A stretch of DNA of 43,114 nucleotides from an uncultured Chlorobiaceae bacterium (GTDB taxonomy: Bacteria > Bacteroidota > Chlorobiia > Chlorobiales > Chlorobiaceae): positions 1 through 43,114 of the forward strand of contig CAJEXI010000028.1 in the NCBI GenBank assembly GCA_903994455.1, given 5' to 3'. Below the pieces are notes generated by a model. That model saw only the letters and a list, made by a program, of their open reading frames with translations. It was not told where the DNA came from and did not search any database. Positions 24,554 to 32,645 of this stretch are shown here, piece by piece (position 1 is the stretch's first letter; each line of letters opens with the position of its first letter). The position numbers and the translations under genes are program-made.

Positions 24554-26017
24554 ATGCCGATTGGAACCCTGATCAAAACCATACAGGATATCATGCGCAA
24601 GGATGTTGGCGTTGATGGCGATGCCCAGCGTATCAGCCAGATCGTCTGGCTGCTTTTTCTGAAAATATTCAACGATCGTGAGGAGGAGTGGCAGCTTACC
24701 ATTCCCGATTATAAAACTCCGCTTCAGAGCCGGTATCGCTGGCAGAGTTGGGCAAAAGATCCCGAAGGAGTGACCGGAGAGGAGCTGATTGATTTTGTCA
24801 ACAATGAGCTTTTTCCCTCACTCAAGCGTCTGGCTTATGTTGCCGGGGTGTCGCCACACGGCAGGGTGATCGGTTCGGTCTTTGAGGATGCCTACAACTA
24901 CATGAAGTCCGGCACTCTGCTCCGGCAGGTGATCAACACCATTGAAGAGGAGGTCGATTTCAACTCCTCCAGTGACCGCCACCTCTTCAACGACATCTAC
25001 GAAAAGATTCTTGCTGACTTGCAGTCTGCCGGTAATGCTGGCGAATACTATACTCCTCGCGCCGTTACCCAGTTTATGGTGGAGAGGCTCAACCCGCAAC
25101 TCGGTGAATCGGTACTCGATCCCGCCTGTGGCACCGGTGGCTTCCTCACCAACACCATCGAACACCTCAAAGCGCAGGTGAACAACGCCGATGATCTGAA
25201 GAGTTTGCAGGAGAGCATTCACGGAGTGGAAAAGAAGCCCCTGCCGCACATGCTCGCCCTGACCAACATGATGCTGCACGGTATTGACGTGCCCACCAAT
25301 ATCCGGCACGACAACACCCTCAGCCGACCCCTCAAGGACTACGGCCCGAAAGAGCGTGTCGATATTATCGTTACCAATCCTCCTTTTGGCGGTATGGAAG
25401 AGGATGGCATTGAAAACAACTTCCCTAAAAAGTACCAGACCCGTGAAACTGCCGACCTCTTTATGGCAATGATCATGCACCGACTCAAGCCAGGCAGTGG
25501 CCGGGCTGCCGTGGTTCTGCCCGACGGTTTTCTTTTTGGCGAGGGAGTCAAAACCAACCTGAAGCGGGAGCTGCTTGAAGAGTTCAACCTGCACACCATC
25601 GTCCGATTGCCGAAAGGTGTTTTCAGCCCCTACACCAGCATCTCGACCAACATCCTCTTTTTTGAAAAGGGCGGCCCGACAAAGGATGTCTGGTTCTTTG
25701 AACACCCCTATCCAGAAGGCTACAAGGCATACTCCCGCACCAGACCCCTGACCATCCAGGAGTTTGACCGCGAAAAAGCGTGGTGGGGTGGTGCGGAGCG
25801 CGAGGGGCGCAAGGCTGACGAATATGCCTGGAAGGTTACGGTTGAGGATATTGCCGCACGCAACTACAACCTCGATTGCAAAAACCCCCATGAAGTGGCG
25901 GTGAACCATCGCGACCCCGAAGAGCTGATGGAGGAGTATCTTGACATTACTCGTAAGCTTGAAGCCGCTCAAGCTGCGCTGAAGCAGGAACTGATGCAGG
26001 CATTGGGAGGGAACTGA
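24554..26017 (+). CDS. hsdM: Type I restriction enzyme, M (N6-adenine methyltransferase) subunit
   Basis: 487 residues. The N-terminal helical HsdM domain begins MPIGTLIKTIQDIMRKDVG. The Rossmann fold has the SAM motif DPACGTGGFL near residue 189 and the catalytic N6-adenine motif NPPFGG near 275, with the usual TRETADLFMAMIMHRLKPGG-like region after it. Forms M2S methylase with HsdS and M2S R2 nuclease with HsdR. No frameshift seen. The downstream small ORF with 12-nt repeats begins 3 nt after its stop. Confidence 0.96.
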   Translation: MPIGTLIKTIQDIMRKDVGVDGDAQRISQIVWLLFLKIFNDREEEWQLTIPDYKTPLQSRYRWQSWAKDPEGVTGEELIDFVNNELFPSLKRLAYVAGVSPHGRVIGSVFEDAYNYMKSGTLLRQVINTIEEEVDFNSSSDRHLFNDIYEKILADLQSAGNAGEYYTPRAVTQFMVERLNPQLGESVLDPACGTGGFLTNTIEHLKAQVNNADDLKSLQESIHGVEKKPLPHMLALTNMMLHGIDVPTNIRHDNTLSRPLKDYGPKERVDIIVTNPPFGGMEEDGIENNFPKKYQTRETADLFMAMIMHRLKPGSGRAAVVLPDGFLFGEGVKTNLKRELLEEFNLHTIVRLPKGVFSPYTSISTNILFFEKGGPTKDVWFFEHPYPEGYKAYSRTRPLTIQEFDREKAWWGGAEREGRKADEYAWKVTVEDIAARNYNLDCKNPHEVAVNHRDPEELMEEYLDITRKLEAAQAALKQELMQALGGN

Positions 26018-26020
26018 AGG

Positions 26021-26182
26021 ATGGAAACAAACGGCGTTGAAACAAGAACCATGATGAGCCAGTCAAAGGCTCACTCCGTCACTCAGTGGATAAAACCGTT
26101 ACGGGTTGCTGTGGTGAAGACTGTGGGAGAAACTGTGGTGAAGACTGTGGTGAAAACTGTGGTGAAGGAAATTAATGAATGA
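26021..26182 (+). CDS. Small ORF with a 12-nt tandem repeat between hsdM and hsdS (53 residues)
   Basis: ATG at 26021 (GGAACTGAAGG just upstream) runs to a TGA at 26180-26182, overlapping the hsdS start at 26175 by 8 nt. The last part is five 12-nt units reading VVKT-VGET-VVKT-VVKT-VVKE. Position exactly between the M and S genes and the coupling overlap suggest it is translated and may set hsdS translation. Not a protein I recognise. It could be a leader peptide or chance coding in a repeat. Confidence 0.4.
   Translation: METNGVETRTMMSQSKAHSVTQWIKPLRVAVVKTVGETVVKTVVKTVVKEINE
26111..26170 (+). repeat. 12-nt tandem repeat, five units
   Basis: Units GTGGTGAAGACT, GTGGGAGAAACT, GTGGTGAAGACT, GTGGTGAAAACT, GTGGTGAAGGAA. 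Because 12 is divisible by 3, unit gain or loss keeps the small frame open and would change only its length and the spacing to hsdS. Confidence 0.85.
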
Positions 26183-27878
26183 ACAGGACATGAGCAGGGC
26201 ACTGCTCGAACAGCATTTCGATATTGCCTTTGCCGCACCAGATGGCATCAAAAAACTGCGGGAGTTGATTTTAACCCTTGCGATGCAGGGTAAACTGGTT
26301 CCGCAAGACCCGAATGACCAGCCTGCAAGTGAACTGCTGAAAGAGATTGAGGCAGAGAAACGGAGGATGGTGAAAGCGGGAAAGATCAGGGAGCCAAAAC
26401 CGTTGCCCGAGATCAAGCCTGATGAAGTTCCTTATGAATTGCCAAAAAGTTGGGAGTGGGTTCGGTTTGCCAATATTGCGCAACACAATTCTGGAAAGAT
26501 GCTTGATAAAAGCCGTAACAAGGGCAAATATCGAGATTACATAACAACTTCAAATCTTTATTGGGGCTTTTTCGAGTTGGATAATGTCCGCCAAATGCCA
26601 ATCAGTGATGAAGAGATAGAGAAATGTACTGCCCGAAAAGGAGACCTGTTACTCTGCGAGGGCGGGGAAGCTGGCAGGGCTGCCGTATGGTTTTATGATA
26701 ATGAGGTTTGCTTTCAGAATCATATCCATCGCGCACGGTTTTACTGTGATATTGATCCATACTATGCTTATCGCTTTTTTGAAAAACTGAATGCAACTGG
26801 TGAAATAAATCAATATCGTCAGGGTGTTGGTATATCAAATATGTCCGGCAAAGTGCTTGCATCAATAGTGTTACCTTTTCCTCCCCTTGCCGAACAGAAA
26901 CGCATAGTCGCCAGAATCGACCAGCTCATGGCGCGTTGCGAGGAACTGGAAAAGCTGCGAGCCGAGCGTGAAGCGAAACGCCTGACCGTCCATATTTCTG
27001 CTCTGAACCGGCTGTTCGAAGCGCAGGGGAGCGACAGCTTTTACGATGCATGGCACTTCATCAACCGCCACTTCAGTGAACTCTACTTTGTAAAAGCCAA
27101 CGTGACTGAATTGCGCAAAGCCATCCTCCAGCTTGGCATCATGGGCAAACTCGTTCCGCAAGACCCGAACGATCAACCGGTAAAAGATTTGCTTGCAAGG
27201 ATTTTTGTTGAACGAAAAAAACTAATACTTCGAAGTACTATTGATCGTGGCCAGCAGCCAACAACACTGGGTTATGAAATTCCTGAAAGTTGGAGATGGC
27301 AGTGCCTTGATAATATTTTGGTATTTGGGCCAACTAATGGGTTTTCTCCTAAAGCTGTTGGATATGAAACATCAGTTCGTTCACTGACTTTGACCGCAAC
27401 AACTTCTGGTGTGTTTAAAGGAGAGCATTCAAAGTTTATTTCGGGGGATATTCCATTTAATTCAGAGCTTTGGCTACGTGATGGTGATATTCTTGTTCAA
27501 CGAGGAAATACATTGGAGTATGTCGGTGTACCAGCAGTATATCGAGGAAAACAGAACTGTTTTATCTATCCTGATTTAATGATGAAGCTTCGTGTTTCAT
27601 CAGAGATTAATTCAAGCTTTATTCATTTTGCAATGAGTTCCGAGCCGTGTCGTGAATTTCTCCGATCTCGTGCCTCCGGCACATCTGGAACTATGCCTAA
27701 AATAAACCAGGCAACATTAAAAAGTCTTCCTGTTCCACTTCCACCTCTCGCCGAGCAAAACCGCATCGTCGCCAAAATCGACAAACTCATGTCACTGTGT
27801 GACCAATTGGAACAACAGATCGATGCAACGGCAAAGAAACAATCCGTTCTGCTCAATGCCGTGATATCCCGGATGTGA
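26175..27878 (+). CDS. hsdS: Type I restriction enzyme, S (specificity) subunit
   Basis: 567 residues with the two-fold layout of HsdS: target-recognition domain 1 (about 85-230), conserved coiled coil FPPLAEQKRIVARIDQLMAR near 235, then a second N-terminal-type repeat (LRKAILQLGIMGKLVPQDPN echoing LRELILTLAMQGKLVPQDPN near residue 31), target domain 2 and the coiled coil LPPLAEQNRIVAKIDKLMSL near 524. The two TRDs define the bipartite recognition site, which cannot be read here. The stretches around the LVPQDPNDQP repeats are near-identical in DNA, offering a site for domain shuffling. Confidence 0.95.
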   Translation: MNEQDMSRALLEQHFDIAFAAPDGIKKLRELILTLAMQGKLVPQDPNDQPASELLKEIEAEKRRMVKAGKIREPKPLPEIKPDEVPYELPKSWEWVRFANIAQHNSGKMLDKSRNKGKYRDYITTSNLYWGFFELDNVRQMPISDEEIEKCTARKGDLLLCEGGEAGRAAVWFYDNEVCFQNHIHRARFYCDIDPYYAYRFFEKLNATGEINQYRQGVGISNMSGKVLASIVLPFPPLAEQKRIVARIDQLMARCEELEKLRAEREAKRLTVHISALNRLFEAQGSDSFYDAWHFINRHFSELYFVKANVTELRKAILQLGIMGKLVPQDPNDQPVKDLLARIFVERKKLILRSTIDRGQQPTTLGYEIPESWRWQCLDNILVFGPTNGFSPKAVGYETSVRSLTLTATTSGVFKGEHSKFISGDIPFNSELWLRDGDILVQRGNTLEYVGVPAVYRGKQNCFIYPDLMMKLRVSSEINSSFIHFAMSSEPCREFLRSRASGTSGTMPKINQATLKSLPVPLPPLAEQNRIVAKIDKLMSLCDQLEQQIDATAKKQSVLLNAVISRM

Positions 27879-27911
27879 GAAATTGTTATGAGGTCACCAT
27901 CATTGCAACTG

Positions 27912-27948
27912 AGCCAGAAAAAAAGCTAATGCAGGCTTTCTTTTTTTC
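27912..27948 (+). terminator. Possible terminator after hsdS
   Basis: AAAGC (27922-27926) and GCTTT (27935-27939) flanked by a run of seven A on the left and seven T on the right. The GC core is short and the stem imperfect, so this is tentative, although the location after the last hsd gene fits. Confidence 0.35.
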
Positions 27949-28028
27949 GTTGGATTTTTTTGGAAAGCGTGAAAAAATGGTATATTTGTGAGGTTGGTTT
28001 GCTCAAGTTGTCTGGAGAATAATGAAAA

Positions 28029-28916
28029 ATGACTCAAAAGATTATCCAGATACCAACGCTGAATGATACCCCGGAAGACTTTCAGCAACTCTTCGAGATG
28101 AGTAACCAGGTCAATGGACTTTTTGAAGATGTCCGTTTCGATTTTTCCAATTGCAAGTTCCTGCGCTCTAATGCGGTAGCTTTTCTTGGAGGTCTTGCCC
28201 GGCTTATTGAATCGCTTGGGGGTTCAGTGATTTTTGATTGGGATACTCTTCGAAGTAATTCAGTGCGGGCTAATCTTTGTCAGAATGGCTTTGCCGGAAA
28301 TTTTGGTTACAATGCAAAAGCTTGGTCTGGCCATTCGATTCCATATCGGGAAGAAATGGAACCTGATATGAACGAAATTATGGATTATTTGACCTTCAGT
28401 TGGATTGGTAAGTGGGTAAATGTCACCGACCGGTTGCGCGATGCCATCTCAGGCCGGATGTGGGAAATTTACAGCAACGCCTTTGAACATAGTGATACGG
28501 AGGTCGGGGTTTTTACCTGTGGTCAGCATTTTCGGCATCGCAACGACTTGATTCTGACCGTTGTTGATTTTGGGCGTGGTATTCCTGCGAAGGTGAAGGC
28601 ATTTTTAAGCCAGTTCGTTGATGAAGCTCGTGTTGCAAAACTTTCTGGTGCTGATTGTGTGAAATGGGCCTTTGAACGGGGTAATACCACCAGTATGGGC
28701 GGGGTTGCCCGTGGCCTTGGTTTGGATTTGCTTAAGGATTTTGTTCGCATCAATCAGGGAAAACTTGAAGTATATAGTAATGATGGATATGCGATTATTG
28801 ATAAAGAGGGTGAACGGTTTGACAATTCCCCTATTTCTTTTCAGGGAACAGTTGTTCATATTACCCTTCGTTGTGATGAAAAGCTTTACCGATTTTACGA
28901 TGAGGCTGAGGAGTAG
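28029..28916 (+). CDS. GHKL-type ATPase with N-terminal STAS-like domain
   Basis: 295 residues. Residues 1-115 look like a STAS fold (VRFDFSNCKFLRSNAVAFLG, then GGLARLIESLGGSVIFDW). The C-terminal half is a HATPase_c (GHKL) domain: N box EIYSNAFEHS near 147, G1 box VVDFGRGIP near 178, and G2-like GVARGLGLDLLKDFV near 224, followed by GKLEVYSNDGYA. It lacks a histidine-kinase dimerisation domain and resembles anti-sigma-type protein kinases or stand-alone ATP-binding proteins. First gene of a cassette with a DUF4325 protein and a PIN protein. GGAGAA lies ahead of the ATG at 28029. Role unknown: a partner-switch-like ATPase is the inference. Confidence 0.8.
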   Translation: MTQKIIQIPTLNDTPEDFQQLFEMSNQVNGLFEDVRFDFSNCKFLRSNAVAFLGGLARLIESLGGSVIFDWDTLRSNSVRANLCQNGFAGNFGYNAKAWSGHSIPYREEMEPDMNEIMDYLTFSWIGKWVNVTDRLRDAISGRMWEIYSNAFEHSDTEVGVFTCGQHFRHRNDLILTVVDFGRGIPAKVKAFLSQFVDEARVAKLSGADCVKWAFERGNTTSMGGVARGLGLDLLKDFVRINQGKLEVYSNDGYAIIDKEGERFDNSPISFQGTVVHITLRCDEKLYRFYDEAEE

Positions 28917-28936
28917 TTTAAAATGAGAGGAGAATC

Positions 28937-29287
28937 ATGAAGCTATCTATAAAGGAGTTGGTTGGCCCACGCTGCATCATCAAGGAAGATGGACAGAAGA
29001 TTTATGAAGTAATTCACGGATTGTTAAAAAGCGGTGAGACTATTACGCTTGATTTTAATGGGGTAAGCCAGTTTGCTTCACCTTTTTTTAATTTTGCTAT
29101 AGGCCAATTACTTAACGATATATCTGAAGATGAGTTGCGACGGCTACTGATCATTGAAAATCTCAATGAATCAGGGAGCATGGTTGTTGATCGGGTCATC
29201 GAAAATGCTGCGCAGTATCACGGTGACAAGGATTACCAGAAAATAGTTGATGACATTCTGGAGCAACAGGCCAGGGAATCAGATTGA
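28937..29287 (+). CDS. STAS-like DUF4325 protein
   Basis: 116 residues. ETITLDFNGVSQFASPFFNF then AIGQLLNDISEDELRRLLII matches the STAS-like DUF4325 family, which regularly follows GHKL-ATPase genes. The serine in the SQFASPFF loop sits where anti-anti-sigma factors carry the phosphorylated Ser, but phosphorylation is only inferred. AGAGGAGAATC supplies a strong ribosome-binding site. Its TGA shares the A with the ATG of the PIN gene (TGATG), so the three genes are tightly coupled. Confidence 0.8.
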   Translation: MKLSIKELVGPRCIIKEDGQKIYEVIHGLLKSGETITLDFNGVSQFASPFFNFAIGQLLNDISEDELRRLLIIENLNESGSMVVDRVIENAAQYHGDKDYQKIVDDILEQQARESD

Positions 29288-29910
29288 TGGCGATCAATTA
29301 TCTCATACGGGCCGAAGTGGTGGATCTCAGGAGCGATACCCCAAAATCTGAGGATGTGTTTTTGGTGGACACCAATGTTTGGTACTGGATGACATATTCT
29401 CGAGCAAGCTTTGGTGCACATCCTCCAGCGTACTATCAGACTTCTCATTACCCCGGTTATACCAATGCAGTTCTTGGTGCAGGGGCTACAATATTTCAGT
29501 CGGGTCTCACGCTTGCGGAGTTGGCTCATCTCATCGAAAAGGTTGAGCGAGAGATATATGAAGCAGCTCATGGTACTATAAAACCAAAAGATTATCGCCA
29601 TAATTTGTCGGTTGAGAGGATACGAGTGAATGCGGAAATTCAGGCGGCCTATGGTCTTGTTCGTACACTTGCTGATCTGTTGGTTGTCAGCATTGACAAT
29701 GCAACAGTTACGACAGCGCTTCATCGTTTACAGACGGAACAGGTGGATGGATATGACCTCTTTATTCTTGAGTCTATGCGAAGCCATGGAGTGACGCAAG
29801 TCATCACTGATGACGGCGATTTTACAACTGTTTCTGGTATTCGTGTTTTTACTGCAAATCAAAACGTTATCCAGGCTGCACGTACTCAGGGAAGACTGGT
29901 GACAAGATGA
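29287..29910 (+). CDS. PIN-domain-like protein
   Basis: 208 residues from ATG 29287 (an in-frame TTG precedes it). VFLVDTNVWYWM near residue 25 is the first PIN motif with the metal-binding Asp. A long insert (about 31-100) contains tyrosines and an ITLAELAHLIEKVEREIYEA-like segment that carries the next acidic residue. DLFILESMRSHGVTQVITDD and the GDF that follows (residues 157-178) are the later motifs. Family members are Mg-dependent RNases. It is larger than VapC toxins (about 130 residues) and has no VapB next to it; it follows the DUF4325 gene instead. Third gene of a candidate three-gene system. Confidence 0.78.
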   Translation: MAINYLIRAEVVDLRSDTPKSEDVFLVDTNVWYWMTYSRASFGAHPPAYYQTSHYPGYTNAVLGAGATIFQSGLTLAELAHLIEKVEREIYEAAHGTIKPKDYRHNLSVERIRVNAEIQAAYGLVRTLADLLVVSIDNATVTTALHRLQTEQVDGYDLFILESMRSHGVTQVITDDGDFTTVSGIRVFTANQNVIQAARTQGRLVTR

Positions 29911-29974
29911 ATCACCATTACTTTTGGATTAAACAATCTGAGAAAGAGTCGCATCTTTTTTCTCCACACATTAC

Positions 29975-30967
29975 ATGAACAACTCCGAACTACTCATCTA
30001 CCAGGCCCCGGACGGTAGAATAAAAATAGATGTACGGCTCGAAGAGGAAACGGTCTGGCTGACGCAGGCGCACATGGCTGAGCTGTTCGGCAAGAGCAAA
30101 AAGACCATATCGGAGCACATTCGCAACATCTTTAATGAAGGTGAACTGGATGAAAAAGCAGTTGTCCGGAATTTCCGGACAACTGCGGCAGACAGTAAAA
30201 ACTATGATGTCCAGTACTACAATCTGGATGTCATCATCTCAGTTGGCTACCGGGTAAAATCGCAACAAGGCACGCGTTTCCGCATCTGGGCTACCCAACG
30301 GCTCAGGGAATATATTGTCAAAGGTTTTGCGCTGAATGATGAGCGGTTCAAGAGCGGCAGTTCGATGAACTATTTCACGGAGCTGCAGGAGCGTATCCGC
30401 GAAATCCGATTGTCGGAACGTTTCTTTTACCAGAAGATCAAGGATATCTACACGACCAGCATTGACTATGACTCCAGAGCTGAAAGCACCATTGACTTTT
30501 TCAAGGTGGTGCAGAACAAATTGCTATGGGCAATCAGCAAGCAGACAGCAGCGGAACTGGTGTATCGTCGCGCTGATGCTTCACTGCCGCTGATGGGCAT
30601 GCAATCCTTTGACAAAACGGGGGTTCCTGTTCGCAAGGGTGATGTGAGCATTGCGAAAAATTATCTGAATGAAGATGAAATCAAATTGCTTGGCCTGCTG
30701 GTGGAGCAATACCTTGCTTTTGCGGAGGTGATGGCGCAGCAGCGAACGCCGATGTACATGAAAGACTGGATCCAGCGTCTGGATTCAATTATTCAGCTCA
30801 ATGGTCGCGAATTGCTCACCCACGCCGGTAAAATCAGTCATCAGACAGCGCACGAAAAGTCGGCGCAGGAATACGACAGGTACAGGGAGGCCCAGAAACA
30901 GCCGCAGCGGGAAGAGAGCCTACGGGAACTTGAGCGGGATATTAAACAACTCTTCAAAAAAGAGTAA
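29975..30967 (+). CDS. rhuM: RhuM-family protein
   Basis: 330 residues. The N-terminal part (LEEETVWLTQAHMAELFGKS, then KKTISEHIRNIFNEGEL) is the KilA-N/HTH-like RhuM start; VVRNFRTTAADSKNYDVQYY and the GYRVKSQQGTRFRIWATQRL segment are family hallmarks. RhuM was named after a Salmonella pathogenicity-island gene but is common beside restriction and TA genes; its biochemical role is unknown. The reading frame ends LFKKE-stop within a direct repeat (30956-30997) that recurs at 32634, where the MqsR-like toxin ends LKKE-stop, so the last few codons may have come from recombination. Confidence 0.88.
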   Translation: MNNSELLIYQAPDGRIKIDVRLEEETVWLTQAHMAELFGKSKKTISEHIRNIFNEGELDEKAVVRNFRTTAADSKNYDVQYYNLDVIISVGYRVKSQQGTRFRIWATQRLREYIVKGFALNDERFKSGSSMNYFTELQERIREIRLSERFFYQKIKDIYTTSIDYDSRAESTIDFFKVVQNKLLWAISKQTAAELVYRRADASLPLMGMQSFDKTGVPVRKGDVSIAKNYLNEDEIKLLGLLVEQYLAFAEVMAQQRTPMYMKDWIQRLDSIIQLNGRELLTHAGKISHQTAHEKSAQEYDRYREAQKQPQREESLRELERDIKQLFKKE

Positions 30968-31301
30968 AATGAGAAGCCCCGTTACAGGAGGGGAGATTGA
31001 GTAATTCAACATTAAAAATAACCTTGGCGTTCAATGCTTTAAACACTTTAATAATTGTTTCAAAACGAGCGTCCGTCAGGCTGTTTTCTAACTTGGAGAT
31101 TTGCGCTTTCTTTACACCAACCAACAGACCAAGTTCTTCTTGTGTCAGATGACGCTCTTTTCTTGCTTGCCTAATAGCTTCACCGAGCAAGTCAAGCCGT
31201 AATTCGTTTTCAAATGCGTCACGCTTTGGAGTGCCAGGTTTTCCGATATGTTTATCGATAACCTCGTCCAGGCTGATTGTTTTTAATGGTGTATCGTTCA
31301 T
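30954..31301 (-). CDS. higA: HigA-type XRE antitoxin
   Basis: 115 residues. The HTH is LGEAIRQARKERHLTQEELG followed by LLVGVKKAQISKLENSL, then FETIIKVFKALNAKVIFNVE, the usual HigA/HipB-like end. Residues after about NVELLN come from repeat A (LPSCNGASHFTLF), so the native C-terminus was replaced when the segment was joined there; the DNA-binding part is intact. It overlaps higB by 4 nt, toxin gene first, as in higBA operons. Confidence 0.85.
   Translation of the reverse strand: MNDTPLKTISLDEVIDKHIGKPGTPKRDAFENELRLDLLGEAIRQARKERHLTQEELGLLVGVKKAQISKLENSLTDARFETIIKVFKALNAKVIFNVELLNLPSCNGASHFTLF
30956..30997 (+). repeat. Direct repeat A flanking the higBA segment
   Basis: 42 nt, two mismatches to 32634-32675. 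It spans the end of one ORF (KKE-stop) and a short start MRSPVTGGEI identical to the start of the antitoxin gene at 32647, then terminates. Sequence between the two repeats (about 1.64 kb) is unrelated to either side. Confidence 0.85.
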
Positions 31302-31639
31302 TGCTTTTTCCTTTCAAAATACAGTTTTCTGAGACTCTCTGCTTTCTCTAATTCTCCACCGGGCGTCTTGTCTGTTTTTTTGATGAGTCCGTGTGTTGCG
31401 ATTACAACAGTGTCTGTTTGACCAGTCTTGTCCCAAAAAGCAAACAGCCGATAATGGGTTCTGTTAAACAAAGTCCTGAATTCCCAGATTTCACCATTGA
31501 GTTTTTTGAAAAGTTCCTTGTCATGAGAAAGTCGTGCTTTTTGAATATTGTAGATGACTTTATCTCTCGCCTTTTCATCAAGGTGGTCGAGAAACTCTGT
31601 TGCTTCTTCTAAAAACTGAACCTGAAATTTTTCAGTCAT
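31298..31639 (-). CDS. higB: HigB/RelE-type toxin
   Basis: 113 residues of the phage-derived Gp49-like/HigB family: VQFLEEATEFLDHLDEKARD, LFKKLNGEIWEFRTLFNRTH then YRLFAFWDKTG, and VVIATHGLIKKTDKTPGGEL. The R-x-L-F-x-F (YRLFAFWD) and HGxxKKTxKTP motifs are the family signature. A ribosome-dependent mRNA endonuclease in studied members. The toxin precedes higA on the minus strand with a 4-nt overlap. Nothing suggests truncation. Confidence 0.88.
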   Translation of the reverse strand: MTEKFQVQFLEEATEFLDHLDEKARDKVIYNIQKARLSHDKELFKKLNGEIWEFRTLFNRTHYRLFAFWDKTGQTDTVVIATHGLIKKTDKTPGGELEKAESLRKLYFERKKQ

Positions 31640-31693
31640 GTTGTAAACGTTTTACGCAAAGATAAATGTTTCTTTATCAGGAAACAAAACAAG

Positions 31694-31906
31694 GGCGTTG
31701 ATTATTTCACCAATGACCTCAACATTGAGGCCTTCCCCGGCAGGACGTTTCGCTTGGTTGAGTGCATTGCGTATAAACCGAAAAGCTTCAGGGCTTTTCT
31801 GGAGCGCCATGCCACTGCAGGGACAAGCATTCAGTTGCGCGATTTTCCCCTTTCGGCGGAAGAGCTTCGGAAAAAATACCAGTTTCTTGAGCGCGAACGC
31901 ACATGA
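31694..31906 (+). pseudogene. Fragment of a SAM methyltransferase C-terminal THUMP-like domain
   Basis: The frame reads GVDYFTNDLNIEAFPGRTFR, then KPKSFRAFLERHATAGTSIQ and LRDFPLSAEELRKKYQFLER to TGA. FPGRTFRL and the FPLSAEELRKK end resemble the THUMP-like domain of Bacteroidetes/Chlorobi class I methyltransferases (as I recall it). The methyltransferase part and any start codon are missing, so it is a 70-codon relic inside the repeat-flanked segment. Moderate certainty. Confidence 0.45.
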
Positions 31907-32281
31907 CTCTTTTTTATGAAAGATGCTGCAAGGCCATCCACTCTGCATTTCTGCGCTCAGATGTTACCCCGGAGATGATGCTGTGCTCTTGTTTGACACG
32001 GCTGAGGCGTAAATTAGAGACTTTTGTGATTGTTGATGATTTTGGGCAAGGTATTCCGGAATTTCCGGACAACCACTCGGCATTTCGGGTGCAGAGTCTC
32101 TGCTTGCTGATTGTCACACAGCCCAGTTTTTTTCTGTAACGGGTATATGGCAAACCTTTCTTATCAAGTACCTGATGAGTTGAATTGTGAAATCAAACTT
32201 CATAGTTGAAATTATCCTGTTTATTGACCAATAATAGCATTATATTGTAATAATTCTTTCACCCGTACAACTGAGTCCTGG
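31907..32281. other. Decayed stretch between the relic and the MqsR-like toxin
   Basis: No intact gene. Around 32021-32060 the plus strand reads FVIVDDFGQGIPE, matching the G1 box of the GHKL ATPase at 28561 (TVVDFGRGIPA), so a second, now broken copy of that ATPase may have stood here. The next bases (GGAATTTCCGGACAAC) repeat a piece of rhuM near 30169. The rest (32110-32280) is AT-rich and probably carries the promoter of the toxin-antitoxin operon. Confidence 0.4.
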
Positions 32282-32645
32282 ATGCCAGCAACAAGCACAG
32301 ATGTCACGGCTTGGCTCCGTGATTTCAGGGATAAAATGAAGATCTGGGACATTCTGTTTCGGGATGACCGGGGGAAAAATTCTCAAACACTGCTGGCCCT
32401 TGAATTACGGCCTGATGACAGGAAGAAAATTATTGCAAGCCTGAAAACTGAAGACTGAAGACTACAGCGAGGGGCCTCTGGAGGATATCCTGAATAAAGG
32501 TGCGGATATGTGGATATTTGGTCGACAGGTAAAACATCAGGAGATCGATATCAAAATCACGATGGGTGCTCCTGGTACAAGTGTTATCTGCATTTCGTTT
32601 CATATTGCGGAGCATGCAATGCGTTATCCATTAAAAAAAGAGTAA
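32282..32645 (+). pseudogene. MqsR-like toxin gene, frameshifted by a 7-nt tandem duplication
   Basis: ATG at 32282 gives MPATSTDVTAWLRDFRDKMK, IWDILFRDDRGKNSQTLLAL and ASLKTED then TGA (32456-32458). TGAAGAC occurs twice in tandem at this point; with one copy removed the frame goes on as TEDYSEGPLEDILNKGADMW, IFGRQVKHQEIDIKITMG and ICISFHIAEHAMRYPLKKE to TAA at 32645. ED-Y/F-x-x-G-P and the QxxxIKIT-x-G...ISFH strand pattern suggest an MqsR/RelE-fold toxin, always next to an MqsA/Panacea-type antitoxin. As it stands it cannot make the full protein. It ends 1 nt before the antitoxin start. Confidence 0.7.

Noticed and set aside
24818..25972. Long open frame on the minus strand (384 codons) opposite hsdM
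   Set aside because: It is an antisense shadow of a well-supported HsdM and has no recognisable domain.
30169..30191. Perfect inverted repeat GTTGTCCGGAA-T-TTCCGGACAAC inside rhuM as an operator
   Set aside because: It encodes the conserved VVRNFRTT segment of RhuM, so coding constraint explains it; a part of it recurs at 32056, but in a decayed region.
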